This document shows positions 23,117 to 31,566 of a stretch of DNA of 36,832 nucleotides, one piece after another. Position 1 is the stretch's first letter, and every line of letters begins with the position of its first letter. Origin of the DNA: a virus; the IMG/VR virus record IMGVR_UViG_3300027906_000061, positions 1 through 36,832 of that record; one strand, given 5' to 3'. The notes under the pieces are model-generated. The model worked only from the letters and a program-made list of their open reading frames with translations. It ran no database searches and was not told where the DNA came from. Made by a program: the position numbers and the translations under genes.

Positions 23117-23511
23117 TGTATCAACTGAAAGATTATCTGTATTCCATCAATCAATCTAAAAAGAATTTGATGGATGGAGATCCTGATGCCGTTAAAAAAT
23201 ACTCACCCTATGTTGTTAATCGGTGTCTATCATCTTTCACAGATGCTATTCTGTATGTCAATGAAATGAATAAGTCTTCTCATCTTCCTAAGAAGATGCA
23301 GTATGACTTTTACATAAATAGTTTGAAGCCTAGAAAGCGTTTTTCGCCATGGGCACGAAAAGATTCTATTGATTATCTTGACGTAGTTAAAGAGTATTAT
23401 GGTTATAATGATGATAAAGCTCTCCAAGCACTCAGAATTCTCACAAAGGATCAACTTGAACATATTAAATATTCATTGAGAAAGGGTGGGAACAATGAGC
23501 GTCGAAACTGA
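23116..23511 (+). CDS. 62: Clamp loader small subunit gp62
   Basis: The non-ATPase subunit of the gp44/62 clamp loader. The product is 131 aa, shorter than T4 gp62 (187) but in line with cyanophage forms. Recognised by NRCLSSFTDAILYVNEMN, then HLPKKMQYDFYINSLKPRKRFSPWARK (T4 has a similar 'FNYLM...RGKRYGKWAK' stretch) and the LTKDQLEHIKYSLRKGG end. It is directly before regA, as in T4. Overlaps regA by 17 bases. Confidence 0.9.
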   Translation: MYQLKDYLYSINQSKKNLMDGDPDAVKKYSPYVVNRCLSSFTDAILYVNEMNKSSHLPKKMQYDFYINSLKPRKRFSPWARKDSIDYLDVVKEYYGYNDDKALQALRILTKDQLEHIKYSLRKGGNNERRN

Positions 23512-23920
23512 GATCCAGTGGAAACAATCAGACATGATTGAAGTCATGCTGAGTGAACCAGATGATTTTTTAAAAGTTAGAGAGACACTTACTAGGATAG
23601 GAGTAGCATCTCGTAAAGAAAAAAAGATTTATCAATCTTGCCACATTCTTCATAAGCAAGGGAAGTATTACATAGTTCATTTTAAGGAACTGTTTGCTCT
23701 TGATGGGAAGAAGACTAATTTATCAACAAATGATGTACAACGTCGTAATAGAATTGTGCAGTTACTATCTGATTGGGGATTGATTAAGATTGTTGACAGT
23801 GATTCTGTATCAGACTTAGCACCTCTTAATCAAATTAAAGTCTTGGCATTCAAAGAAAAGGGTGACTGGACACTTGAAAGCAAGTATAATATTGGTAGGA
23901 AGAAGACAGAAACTACATGA
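23495..23920 (+). CDS. regA: Translational repressor RegA
   Basis: Binds start regions of early phage mRNAs (in T4 including gp44, gp45 and its own) and blocks ribosomes. From ATG 23495 the product is 141 aa (T4 RegA is 122). The match to T4 is strong across the protein: MIEVMLSEPDDFLKVRETLTRIGVAS, YQSCHILHKQGKYYIVHFKELF, LLSDWGLIKIV and WTLESKYNIG. It has a nine-residue N-terminal extension (MSVETEIQWK). An upstream in-frame ATG at 23486 adds three residues. Overlaps gp62 and the following oxygenase gene. Confidence 0.96.
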   Translation: MSVETEIQWKQSDMIEVMLSEPDDFLKVRETLTRIGVASRKEKKIYQSCHILHKQGKYYIVHFKELFALDGKKTNLSTNDVQRRNRIVQLLSDWGLIKIVDSDSVSDLAPLNQIKVLAFKEKGDWTLESKYNIGRKKTETT

Positions 23921-24645
23921 TTTATGGTGATAGTATTAATGATCTTGTTATAAAAAAAGTAGAAGGCAAATTACATAGATGGAAAACGTGGGAACCAAAG
24001 ACACCATTTGCACCTAATGTAGATGCACATGTTTTTTGTGATGAGTATCCAGAGATACTTGCTAAGGAAATAAATTTAATAGCAAGTCAGGCTCGTTTGG
24101 GTCAGGTATCAGAAGCAAAATTTTTAACTGGTGCTGATTATAAATCTTTGTGGACCAAGTATAATGTTTTTGCTTGGGAACAAGTAGTATTCAAAGTAAT
24201 CAGAGATTTAATATACGATAGTTATGTTGAGTATTGTGAAACTCTTCACGTAGAAGTCTTAGACAGAAAAGATATTTGGGTCAGGGGATGGTTTGCTAGA
24301 TTAGAACATGGAGAGAGTATTGGAATGCACTCCCATGCTATACATGAGAATGCATTTGTTAGTGGTAACATGGCATTGAATACACTTATACCACCCACAA
24401 CTACAGATTATTGGATACCATTGTTTAGTTTATATCATGGATATTTCAAGGTAACTAACAAACCAGGTGCTATTACATTATTTCCTTCATGGTTACAGCA
24501 TAGGGTTGATTCAAATCCTAGTGTGAAGGTTCGGTATACCCTAGCTTTCGATCTTTTTAACGAATACAACTTCAAATATATCAGGAAAACCGAAACAACT
24601 GATACGGATCTTGCGAAAATAATCCTGTTGTCAACTAAGCTATAG
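23917..24645 (+). CDS. Putative 2OG-Fe(II) oxygenase (TIGR02466-like)
   Basis: A 242-aa protein with the shape of the TIGR02466-type oxygenases. Metal ligands are suggested by H138-S-H140 in GMHSHAIHEN, followed by the FVSGNMALNTLIPP strand ('SG..YL' equivalent), a wide insert, and PGAITLFPSWLQHRVDSN with distal H195 and the 2OG-binding R206 in VRYTLAFDLFN. The FPSWL-x-H-x-V phrase is characteristic. Substrate unknown. ATGA overlap with the regA stop; last gene before the hsp20 leader. The second oxygenase in the replication region, but from a different subfamily than that at 20432. Confidence 0.82.
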   Translation: MIYGDSINDLVIKKVEGKLHRWKTWEPKTPFAPNVDAHVFCDEYPEILAKEINLIASQARLGQVSEAKFLTGADYKSLWTKYNVFAWEQVVFKVIRDLIYDSYVEYCETLHVEVLDRKDIWVRGWFARLEHGESIGMHSHAIHENAFVSGNMALNTLIPPTTTDYWIPLFSLYHGYFKVTNKPGAITLFPSWLQHRVDSNPSVKVRYTLAFDLFNEYNFKYIRKTETTDTDLAKIILLSTKL

Positions 24646-24660
24646 TGTGATTAAATAGTA

Positions 24661-24679
24661 GTGTCGCCGCAAGGGACAC
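24661..24679 (+). promoter_or_regulatory. GNRA-capped hairpin in the hsp20 leader
   Basis: GTGTC-G-CC (24661-24668), tetraloop GCAA (24669-24672), GG-GACAC (24673-24679): a seven-pair stem with one bulged G and a GNRA loop. No T-run follows, so it is not a terminator. It lies about 30 bases before the hsp20 ATG and its strong AAGGAG site (24698-24703). Confidence 0.55.
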
Positions 24680-24710
24680 AAAACACACTCGCTTAATAAG
24701 GAGAACTATC

Positions 24711-25145
24711 ATGGGTAACCTACAAAGGTATACTGCTGGAGATATGCCAGCACTACTAGAAAGAATAAACAAGAACTCTATCGGGATGGATGACTTCCTC
24801 GATGGATTTTTTAATGTGCATGAAACAACATCTAATTATCCACCATACAATTTGATTCATGTAAACAATGTGGAGTCTCGTCTGGAGATTGCACTTGCTG
24901 GATTCAAGAAGAAAGAGGTTGCGGTTTACACAGAGTATGGTAAACTGTTTGTTGAAGGTCAGAAGGAAGATAAAGAAACTGACACAACCTACACCCATAA
25001 GGGACTAGCACAGAGATCCTTTACAAGGTCTTGGACTATCTCTGATGATGTTGAGATCAAGTCAGTTGTCTTCGAAGATGGTCTTCTCACTGTGAGTCTA
25101 GGTAAGATCGTTCCTGAGCATCATGCTAGGAAAGATTGGCTTTGA
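24711..25145 (+). CDS. hsp20: Small heat shock protein Hsp20
   Basis: An alpha-crystallin family chaperone, 144 aa, a standard cyanophage auxiliary gene that may keep phage or host proteins folded. The alpha-crystallin domain spans about 43-135: NNVESRLEIALAGFKKKEV, YGKLFVEGQKEDKE, the ...GLAQRSFTRSWTISDDVEI strand with the conserved R/F pattern, and FEDGLLTVSLGKIVPEH. The C-terminal I-x-I/V anchor is reduced to KIVPEH. The start has the clearest Shine-Dalgarno in the window (AAGGAGA, 8 bases before ATG) and a structured leader, suggesting separate, strong translation. Confidence 0.93.
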   Translation: MGNLQRYTAGDMPALLERINKNSIGMDDFLDGFFNVHETTSNYPPYNLIHVNNVESRLEIALAGFKKKEVAVYTEYGKLFVEGQKEDKETDTTYTHKGLAQRSFTRSWTISDDVEIKSVVFEDGLLTVSLGKIVPEHHARKDWL

Positions 25146-25146
25146 C

Positions 25147-25175
25147 TTGACAAGTGGTTAAATACCATGTATACT
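25147..25175 (+). promoter_or_regulatory. Sigma70-type promoter upstream of the polymerase block
   Basis: TTGACA (25147-25152), 17-base spacer, TATACT (25170-25175). It starts two bases after the hsp20 stop and leads into the gene at 25199, which is chained by overlaps to gp43. Same hexamers and spacing as at 10101 and 17364. Confidence 0.82.
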
Positions 25176-25198
25176 AATAAAACCGTAGACAATAAACT

Positions 25199-25654
25199 AT
25201 GACGGATTCCGCTGCTGGTGCAGCATCAGCACCAATTCAACACAATATTAGAATCGTTACACTAGCGTCAGGAGAGAACGTTATCTGCAACTTCTCTCAG
25301 GTTCGTGAGGATGATAAGTTTGTAGCATATCAAATGTTATATCCTTTGATCACAGAGCTTGAGGTAGAGGGTGTGGAAGGTACTCCTGAAGCTACGTATC
25401 GTGTGAACTATCGTCGTTGGAATGTCTTCACACCTTATGAAGATTTTAGATTAAATCCACAACATGTGGTCACTGCCATGCCTCCAAATAATGAGATCAT
25501 GACAAATTATGTACAAAAGTTGAAGGAAGCTGGAGTTGATCTAAGTTTCTTACCTAATAATGGAGAGGACATTTTAAATGGAGGAGCAGGAACAACAGGA
25601 GAATCGAGTACAGCTGCTGCTACTGAAGGACCAGTGGCTAGTAGCACGAGTTGA
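25199..25654 (+). CDS. LSm-like hypothetical protein, 151 aa
   Basis: First gene behind the promoter at 25147. N-terminal half is strand-rich with a Sm-like look: HNIRIVTLASGENVICNFSQV, DDKFVAYQMLYPLITEL, then RWNVFTPYEDFRLNPQHVVTAM and a helix (MTNYVQKLKEAG). The arrangement parallels the 134-aa protein after uvsW ('L.SGE.V ... P ... P.HV'). The C-terminus is a disordered Gly/Thr/Ser/Ala tail, dual-coded for 77 bases with the next gene. No activity can be named. Confidence 0.7.
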   Translation: MTDSAAGAASAPIQHNIRIVTLASGENVICNFSQVREDDKFVAYQMLYPLITELEVEGVEGTPEATYRVNYRRWNVFTPYEDFRLNPQHVVTAMPPNNEIMTNYVQKLKEAGVDLSFLPNNGEDILNGGAGTTGESSTAAATEGPVASSTS

Positions 25655-25847
25655 GGAACTCGGTGGTGTAGAGTTTGGTGACCCAGACTGTGTACTATAT
25701 CATGCTAAACAAGTGAAGGAAGATGGCGAATTGACACCTTGGCCTCCTCATTCTGAGGAGTCTGAGGTTGTTATTAGGTCATCTGATATATTAGTTTTAG
25801 TTAATCCAAGTAAGAAAACTCTTGCTCGTTATATTGAGACCGAATGA
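25578..25847 (+). CDS. Hypothetical protein, 89 aa, possible LSm-like
   Basis: ATG 25578 lies 77 bases inside the preceding gene; a shorter form is possible. After a Glu/Gln-rich start the sequence is compact and strand-rich: KDQWLVARVEELGGVEFGD, DCVLYHAKQV, then EVVIRSSDILVLVNPSKKTLARYIE. The 'DILVLVNPSK..LARYI' end resembles the closing strand and helix of its two longer LSm-like neighbours. It overlaps gp43 by 4 bases (ATGA), so translation is coupled to the polymerase. The start codon is uncertain. Confidence 0.6.
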   Translation: MEEQEQQENRVQLLLLKDQWLVARVEELGGVEFGDPDCVLYHAKQVKEDGELTPWPPHSEESEVVIRSSDILVLVNPSKKTLARYIETE

Positions 25848-28336
25848 AGTTCTACACCAACGTTGAACAAGCTGGCAATAGTTTGCTAGTTCGTGGTTAT
25901 GATGCAGGTAGTGCATTCTCATACAGGGTGAAATATAATCCCACCCTGTATGTGCCTACCAAAAATTATTCTGAATGGAAAACTCTTGAGGGTGACTGTG
26001 TAGAACCACTTCCTATGGGTTCTATTAAGTCTGCCAAAGAGTTTGTTAAAGAATATAAAGAAGTACCAGATTTTGATATCTATGGTAACACTAGGTATCT
26101 GTATCAATATATTCTCGGAGAACATCCAGAGGATCAGATTCAGTTTGATACTTCGAAGATTCGTATATTTAACATTGACATTGAAACTGCTGCTGAGAAT
26201 GGGTTTCCCGATATCGAATCAGCAGATCAAGAAATCTTAGCGATCAGTATTAAGGACTCTTACACTGGTCGCATTGTTGTCTTTGGTGCAAGACCATTTG
26301 ACAACAGTGACCCTGAAGTTGATTACATGCACTTCAGGACTGAAGAGTCTATGATGTCTGCTTTCTTACAGTACTGGAATGAAAATTGTCCTGACGTTAT
26401 TACGGGTTGGAACGTACAGTTGTTTGATATTCCCTATATCGCTAACCGTATTAGTAGGATACTCGGTGAGAAGTATACTAAGAGTCTTAGCCCATGGAAA
26501 CTTGTATCTTCTCGTGAAATTTACATCAGGGGCAGAAGACAAATCGCTTACGATTTACCAGGAATTGCTACTCTGGATTATCTCGAACTGTACAGGAAAT
26601 TTACTTACACAAACCAAGAAAGCTATAGGTTGGATCACATCTGTATGGTTGAACTTGGAGCGAGAAAGTTAGATCACTCTGAGTTTGATACATTCAAAGA
26701 GTTCTATGAGAAGGACTGGCAGAAGTTTATTGAGTACAACATCCATGACGTTAAGTTGGTAGATCAACTTGATGATAAGATGAAACTACTTGACCTTGCA
26801 TTCACTATGGCATATGATGCTAAGGTGAACTATGAGGATGTATTCTCACAGGTGAGGATGTGGGACAACTACATTTACTGCGAGTTAAATAAAAGGAAGA
26901 TTGCTATTCCGCCTAAGAAAGAGAGTGCAGTTAAATCAGAACAATATGCGGGGGCGTATGTCAAAGAACCGAAACCAGGAGGCTATGATTGGGTGGTCAA
27001 TTTTGACCTTAATAGCTTGTACCCTCATCTTATTATGCAGTACAATATCTCACCAGAGACCCTCAGGGAGACTAGACATCCCAGCACGAGCGTTGAACGG
27101 ATTCTAAACAAAGATGTTGAGATTGATGGCGAGTATGCTGTATGTGCTAATGGAGCACAGTACAGGAAGGATGTGCAGGGATTCCTGCCCTTGATGATGC
27201 AGAAGATGTATGACTCTAGGGTCATATTCAAGAAGAAGATGATCAAGGCTAAGAAGGAATATGAAAAGACACCAACTGTTAAGATTAAGAACGAGATTGC
27301 CAGATGTAATAACATCCAGATGGCTAAGAAGATATCTCTTAACAGTGCTTATGGTGCTATTGGTAACGAGCACTTCAGATATTATCGTCTCGCAAACGCA
27401 GAAGCAATCACCTTATCAGGACAAGTCTCTATCAGGTGGATAGAGAACAAGATGAATAGTTATCTAAATAAACTACTCTCTACAGATAAGGTTGATTACG
27501 TAATTGCATCTGACACTGACTCAATATATCTTAATCTCGGACCTGTTGTTGATAAATTTTTTGGTAATAAGTCTAGCGATAAGGTTCGGATCGTGGAACT
27601 ACTTGATAAGGTCTGCAAGGATCGGTTGGAACCGTTCATTGATGCCTCGTACCAGGAGCTTGCGACGTATGTTTCGGCGTATGATCAAAAGATGATCATG
27701 AAGAGGGAGAACATTGCCGAACGTGGTATATGGACTGCCAAGAAGCGATACATACTTAACGTATGGGACTCTGAAGGAGTCAGATACAAAGAACCCAAGA
27801 TGAAAATCATGGGTCTTGAGACCGCTAGGTCATCTACACCACAATTTTATAGGGACAAGTTATATGAAGCTTATAAGATCATTGTCAGCAAAACAAATGA
27901 TGAACTTATCACTTTTATCAATGATGTCCGAACAGAGACCAGAAACAGACCCTACGAGGAAATCGCATTCCCAAGAGGAGTCAACGGCCTTGAAAAATAT
28001 AAGCACAGAACTGACATCTATTGTAAAAGCACACCCATCCAGGTCAGAGGATCCCTCCTCTACAACTGGTACTTGAAAAAGCATACCATTGAGCATAAGC
28101 ATCAAAGGATACAAGAGGGTGAGAAAATAAAATACATCTATCTTAAGATGCCCAATCCAATACATGAAGATGCTATCAGTTTCTTCTCTGAGATTCCACA
28201 GGAGTTTGGGGTAGATCCATTTATAGACTATTCACGACAATTTGATAAGGGTTTCTTGAAACCTTTGGAAAAGGTGCTAGACTGTGTGGGTTGGGAAATT
28301 AAAAAAACAATAAAACTAGGAGCTTTTTTTGAATGA
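25844..28336 (+). CDS. 43: DNA polymerase gp43 (family B)
   Basis: The replicative polymerase with 3'-5' proofreading. The product is 830 aa (T4 gp43 is 898; cyanophage forms are about 830). Exonuclease Exo I is NIDIETAAENG with D112 and E114; Exo II lies in ITGWNVQLFDIPYI; Exo III in YNIHDVKLVD. Polymerase motif A is DLNSLYPHLI (D388), motif B KKISLNSAYGAIGNEHF, motif C ASDTDSIYLN (D557, D559), and the KKRYIL motif follows. The C-terminus ends in [11 protein letters not shown], a likely clamp-binding tail (hydrophobic-FF end). Complete, without introns, inteins or splits, which do occur in gene 43 of some relatives. Confidence 0.98.
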   Translation: MKFYTNVEQAGNSLLVRGYDAGSAFSYRVKYNPTLYVPTKNYSEWKTLEGDCVEPLPMGSIKSAKEFVKEYKEVPDFDIYGNTRYLYQYILGEHPEDQIQFDTSKIRIFNIDIETAAENGFPDIESADQEILAISIKDSYTGRIVVFGARPFDNSDPEVDYMHFRTEESMMSAFLQYWNENCPDVITGWNVQLFDIPYIANRISRILGEKYTKSLSPWKLVSSREIYIRGRRQIAYDLPGIATLDYLELYRKFTYTNQESYRLDHICMVELGARKLDHSEFDTFKEFYEKDWQKFIEYNIHDVKLVDQLDDKMKLLDLAFTMAYDAKVNYEDVFSQVRMWDNYIYCELNKRKIAIPPKKESAVKSEQYAGAYVKEPKPGGYDWVVNFDLNSLYPHLIMQYNISPETLRETRHPSTSVERILNKDVEIDGEYAVCANGAQYRKDVQGFLPLMMQKMYDSRVIFKKKMIKAKKEYEKTPTVKIKNEIARCNNIQMAKKISLNSAYGAIGNEHFRYYRLANAEAITLSGQVSIRWIENKMNSYLNKLLSTDKVDYVIASDTDSIYLNLGPVVDKFFGNKSSDKVRIVELLDKVCKDRLEPFIDASYQELATYVSAYDQKMIMKRENIAERGIWTAKKRYILNVWDSEGVRYKEPKMKIMGLETARSSTPQFYRDKLYEAYKIIVSKTNDELITFINDVRTETRNRPYEEIAFPRGVNGLEKYKHRTDIYCKSTPIQVRGSLLYNWYLKKHTIEHKHQRIQEGEKIKYIYLKMPNPIHEDAISFFSEIPQEFGVDPFIDYSRQFDKGFLKPLEKVLDCVGWEIKKTIKLGAFFE

Positions 28337-28509
28337 GTAAAACAGTATGGACTGTCACGTATCAAGATGCTCAAGTTGAAGCACTCGATGCAGATCAGAT
28401 TAAGGTTTTTGAGGAGCGTGATGCTGCAAGGTTTTATGCTCGACAATTATCAGAACAGTATGATTATGTTAACATGTACGAAAGTGAGGTAAGCAAATGG
28501 GGTTCCTAG
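28333..28509 (+). CDS. Small hypothetical protein, 58 aa
   Basis: Fits between gp43 and uvsX with ATGA overlap upstream and a 13-base overlap downstream. Sequence: a strand pair ([15 protein letters not shown]), then [30 protein letters not shown]. The 'F.ERDAA..YA..L' helix recalls the DUF3110-like gene at 13075, but it is too short to assign. Small proteins in this slot are usual in cyanophages. Confidence 0.6.
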   Translation: MSKTVWTVTYQDAQVEALDADQIKVFEERDAARFYARQLSEQYDYVNMYESEVSKWGS

Positions 28510-29510
28510 ATAGTGTAATAAAAGATAGCGGCAATGAGTTTGCAAGTAGGGTCAGTGACGGCGTGGCTGCAGGAGACACATCCAGCTTTGTTGATACTGG
28601 CTCCTATATTTTTAACGCTGTCGTTAGTGGTTCTCTATTCGGTGGTATCCCCTCTAACAAGGTCACCGCACTCGCAGGAGAATCTTCAACAGGAAAAACG
28701 TTTTTTGCCCTTAGCGTTGTACGTAACTTTCTTGATAACAATAGCAACGGTGGCGTTATTTACTTTGAGTCTGAGTCTGCTCTCTCTAAGGATATCATTG
28801 AGTCTAGAGGGATTGATTCCAAACGTATGGTCATCTTCCCTGTTGCTACGATAGAAGAGTTCAGGACTCAAGCAACTAGGATCGTTGACAAGTATATGAA
28901 AGAACCAAAGGAGGAGCGTCAACCATTGATGTTCGTTCTTGATTCTCTTGGCATGCTTAGTACATCAAAAGAGATGGAAGACATCTCTAATGATAAGCAG
29001 GTCAGGGACATGACCAAATCACAGTTGATCAAGGGTGCTTTTAGAGTACTGACCTTGAAACTAGGACAGGCATGTATTCCTATGCTTGTGACCAACCACA
29101 CATATGATGTGATTGGGAGCTATGTGCCAATGAAAGAAATGGGCGGTGGGGCTGGACTAAAGTACGCTGCATCTACTATAATATACTTGTCCAAATCGAA
29201 AGAGAAGGATGGCACTGATGTGGTGGGTAACATCATTAAGTGTGAAGCAAAGAAATCACGATTCACTCAGGAGGGTTCCAAAGTTGCAACTAGATTATTT
29301 TTTGACGAACGTGGACTGGACAGGTACTATGGACTCCTTGAACTTGGAGAGAAGTATGGCGTATTCAAACGGGTGGGCAACCGTATCGCCGTGGGTGGTG
29401 GTAATGTTTATCCTAAGTCTATACTCAGTGATCCTGAAAAATACTTCACAGACGAAGTGATGGCAAAACTAGAGGAAGCAGCACGAACGGAGTATAGTTA
29501 TGGCAACTGA
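28497..29510 (+). CDS. uvsX: Recombinase UvsX (RecA-like)
   Basis: Forms filaments on single-stranded DNA and performs strand exchange to start recombination-dependent replication. The product is 337 aa (T4 UvsX is 391). Walker A GESSTGKT (61-68), Walker B in [11 protein letters not shown], and the [22 protein letters not shown] segment that corresponds to the DNA-binding loop L2 region of UvsX. The C-terminus is shorter than in T4 and lacks a long acidic tail. Overlaps gp41 by 11 bases, the usual T4 order uvsX-(40)-41 without gene 40. Confidence 0.96.
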   Translation: MGFLDSVIKDSGNEFASRVSDGVAAGDTSSFVDTGSYIFNAVVSGSLFGGIPSNKVTALAGESSTGKTFFALSVVRNFLDNNSNGGVIYFESESALSKDIIESRGIDSKRMVIFPVATIEEFRTQATRIVDKYMKEPKEERQPLMFVLDSLGMLSTSKEMEDISNDKQVRDMTKSQLIKGAFRVLTLKLGQACIPMLVTNHTYDVIGSYVPMKEMGGGAGLKYAASTIIYLSKSKEKDGTDVVGNIIKCEAKKSRFTQEGSKVATRLFFDERGLDRYYGLLELGEKYGVFKRVGNRIAVGGGNVYPKSILSDPEKYFTDEVMAKLEEAARTEYSYGN

Positions 29511-30882
29511 AAGGATTGAGGAATCAATTTTACGTAACCTCATATTTACTGAGGAGTTCTATCGTAAGGTTGTTCCTTTCCTAAAGCCTGATTATTTTCA
29601 AGAACTTTCTGAAAGAGTTATCTTTGAGGAGATTGCTGACTTTGCAATTAAGTATGATAAACTACCTACTCAGGAAGTTATCATAATAAATTTACAAAAT
29701 CGTACAGATTTAACTGAAGATACATTCAATCAATCTGCTGCTGTAATACGTGGACTCACTGATGAATGGGTAGATTTTGATTGGATGGTCGATGCCACAG
29801 AAAAGTGGTGTCAAGACCGTGCTATATATCTTGCGCTCATGCAATCGATCAAGATTGCTGACGGTGGAGACAAGAAACTGAGTAAGGATGCCATCCCCAG
29901 TATCCTTCAAGATGCTTTGGCTGTCTCGTTTGATGAACACATTGGACATGATTACATTGAACAATCTAAAGATAGATATGAATTCTACCACAGAACAGAG
30001 GAGAAAATACCCTTTGATCTGGAGAAGTTTAACTATATTACCAAAGGTGGTCTCCCTAATAAGACTCTCAACATCGCTCTTGCTGGTACAGGTGTCGGGA
30101 AAAGTTTATTCATGTGCCACATGGCTAGTGCCTGTCTCACATCGGGGATCAACGTTCTCTACATTACATGTGAAATGGCAGAGGAGAAGATTGCTGAACG
30201 AATTGACGCAAATCTTCTAAATTGTAACATCAAAGATATACCTGAGTTACCAGAGGTATTATACAATTCTAAAGTCCAAGAGATTGCTAGAAAGACACAG
30301 GGTAAACTTATCATTAAAGAATATCCTACTGCTTCAGCACATGCTGGACACTTCAAGGCACTGTTGTCAGATTTGGCACTGAAAAAAGATTTCAGACCAC
30401 ACATAATCTTTATAGACTACCTAAACATCTGTGCTTCTGCCAGATATAAGGGTGCTGTTGTTAACTCTTACACTTATGTTAAAGCGATTGCTGAAGAGCT
30501 TCGGGGTCTTGCTGTGGAGCATAACGTACCGATTGTCAGTGCTACTCAAACTACTCGTGCTGGTTATGGGTCTAGCGATCCTGACCTTACCGACACATCT
30601 GAGTCTTTCGGACTCCCTGCTACTGCTGACCTTATGTTCGCTCTCATATCTACTGAGGAATTGGAATCTCAAAACAGATTGTTAGTTAAACAACTTAAGA
30701 ATCGTTATAATGATCCTACCTCAAATAAGAAATTCTTAATAGGTATTGACAGATCGAAGATGAGGCTGTATGATGTTGCAGAGGACACTTCTGTTCTTAA
30801 TTCTGATTCAGAAGAAGAAGAGATGCCTCAATTTTCAGAAACAAAAAATAGATTATCTAAATTCGCTGAATGGAATGTTTAA
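29500..30882 (+). CDS. 41: Replicative DNA helicase gp41 (DnaB-like)
   Basis: The hexameric 5'-3' helicase at the fork, loader of primase gp61. The product is 460 aa (T4 gp41 is 475). N-terminal helical domain 1-150, then the RecA-like motor: Walker A AGTGVGKS (195-202), [19 protein letters not shown], Walker [11 protein letters not shown], the [13 protein letters not shown] switch and [29 protein letters not shown] at the end. The C-terminal acidic stretch (DSEEEEM) is typical. No primase gp61 follows here; it must lie elsewhere. Confidence 0.97.
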   Translation: MATERIEESILRNLIFTEEFYRKVVPFLKPDYFQELSERVIFEEIADFAIKYDKLPTQEVIIINLQNRTDLTEDTFNQSAAVIRGLTDEWVDFDWMVDATEKWCQDRAIYLALMQSIKIADGGDKKLSKDAIPSILQDALAVSFDEHIGHDYIEQSKDRYEFYHRTEEKIPFDLEKFNYITKGGLPNKTLNIALAGTGVGKSLFMCHMASACLTSGINVLYITCEMAEEKIAERIDANLLNCNIKDIPELPEVLYNSKVQEIARKTQGKLIIKEYPTASAHAGHFKALLSDLALKKDFRPHIIFIDYLNICASARYKGAVVNSYTYVKAIAEELRGLAVEHNVPIVSATQTTRAGYGSSDPDLTDTSESFGLPATADLMFALISTEELESQNRLLVKQLKNRYNDPTSNKKFLIGIDRSKMRLYDVAEDTSVLNSDSEEEEMPQFSETKNRLSKFAEWNV

Positions 30883-30885
30883 ATT

Positions 30886-31296
30886 ATGACTAATCATGTT
30901 GACTTTGATAAGTACAGTCATTTCGTGGATGCTGTCACAAGCGATAGTAGTAAGGATTTTGTCTCTCTTGCTGACCGTCTGGGTCAACTTGACAGACAAG
31001 GTGCCAATATTGAACGTCTTACCACTGCTGGTGTTGGGCTTGCTGCTGAGTCTGGTGAATTCCTTGAGATCGTTAAGAAAATGGTATTCCAAGGCAAACC
31101 TTGGAATGACGACAACAGAGAGCATCTTATTATTGAGTTGGGTGACACTATGTGGTATGTGGCACAAGCTTGTATGGCTCTGGACGTATCTTTTGATGAT
31201 GTTATCAGACGTAACGTCAGCAAGTTGGAGAAACGTTATCCAGGCGGTTCATTCTCTGTAGAAAAATCTGAAGTACGTTCAAAAGGAGATCGTTAA
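30886..31296 (+). CDS. mazG: MazG-like nucleotide pyrophosphohydrolase
   Basis: A 136-aa all-helical NTP pyrophosphohydrolase, a well-known cyanophage auxiliary gene. The magnesium motif ExxE-(about 25)-ExxD is intact: E55-x-x-E58 in AAESGEFLEIVKK and E84-x-x-D87 in IIELGDTMWY. RRNVSKLEKRYPGGSFS near the end is the usual MazG closing helix. Early proposals linked it to ppGpp control; other nucleotides, including dNTPs derived from host DNA, are equally possible. Starts 4 bases after the gp41 stop, so it belongs to the replication operon. Confidence 0.92.
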   Translation: MTNHVDFDKYSHFVDAVTSDSSKDFVSLADRLGQLDRQGANIERLTTAGVGLAAESGEFLEIVKKMVFQGKPWNDDNREHLIIELGDTMWYVAQACMALDVSFDDVIRRNVSKLEKRYPGGSFSVEKSEVRSKGDR

Positions 31297-31382
31297 TGCA
31301 TCTAATTTTACCTATTATCTGTATCCTTCTTATCAGTTTAGCAATTGTTTATTCAGTAATACAACGTTATGACCCTCACTAA
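31296..31382 (+). CDS. Membrane micro-peptide, 28 aa
   Basis: ATG 31296 shares a base with the mazG TAA and has an AAAAGGAG site 9 bases upstream. The peptide MHLILPIICILLISLAIVYS... is almost entirely one membrane-spanning helix with a short polar tail (VIQRYDPH). Its stop overlaps the next ORF by 14 bases. The good ribosome-binding site and all-hydrophobic composition support real expression. Could be an inner-membrane effector; function unknown. Confidence 0.5.
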   Translation: MHLILPIICILLISLAIVYSVIQRYDPH

Positions 31383-31566
31383 AACAGTAGAAGAATCTCT
31401 ACGAGATGCTCAAGAAGATTTGCGTAATGCATTAGCATTTTCTGCAAGAAGTGAAAAACCTTATGTTTCTAAACATATCGCTAGCATGCTTGCAAATATA
31501 GACAACGTTATCGATTCAACAAAAATAATCGAAATGTTAGAGGAAGATTTCAAATCTAATGAGTGA
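31369..31566 (+). CDS. Small helical protein, 65 aa
   Basis: Overlaps the micro-peptide by 14 bases and the next gene by 8. Charged helices throughout (TVEESLRDAQEDLRNALAFSA; MLANIDNVIDSTKIIEMLEED). Resembles a small coiled-coil or helix-bundle protein. No family recognised. Confidence 0.6.
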   Translation: MTLTKTVEESLRDAQEDLRNALAFSARSEKPYVSKHIASMLANIDNVIDSTKIIEMLEEDFKSNE

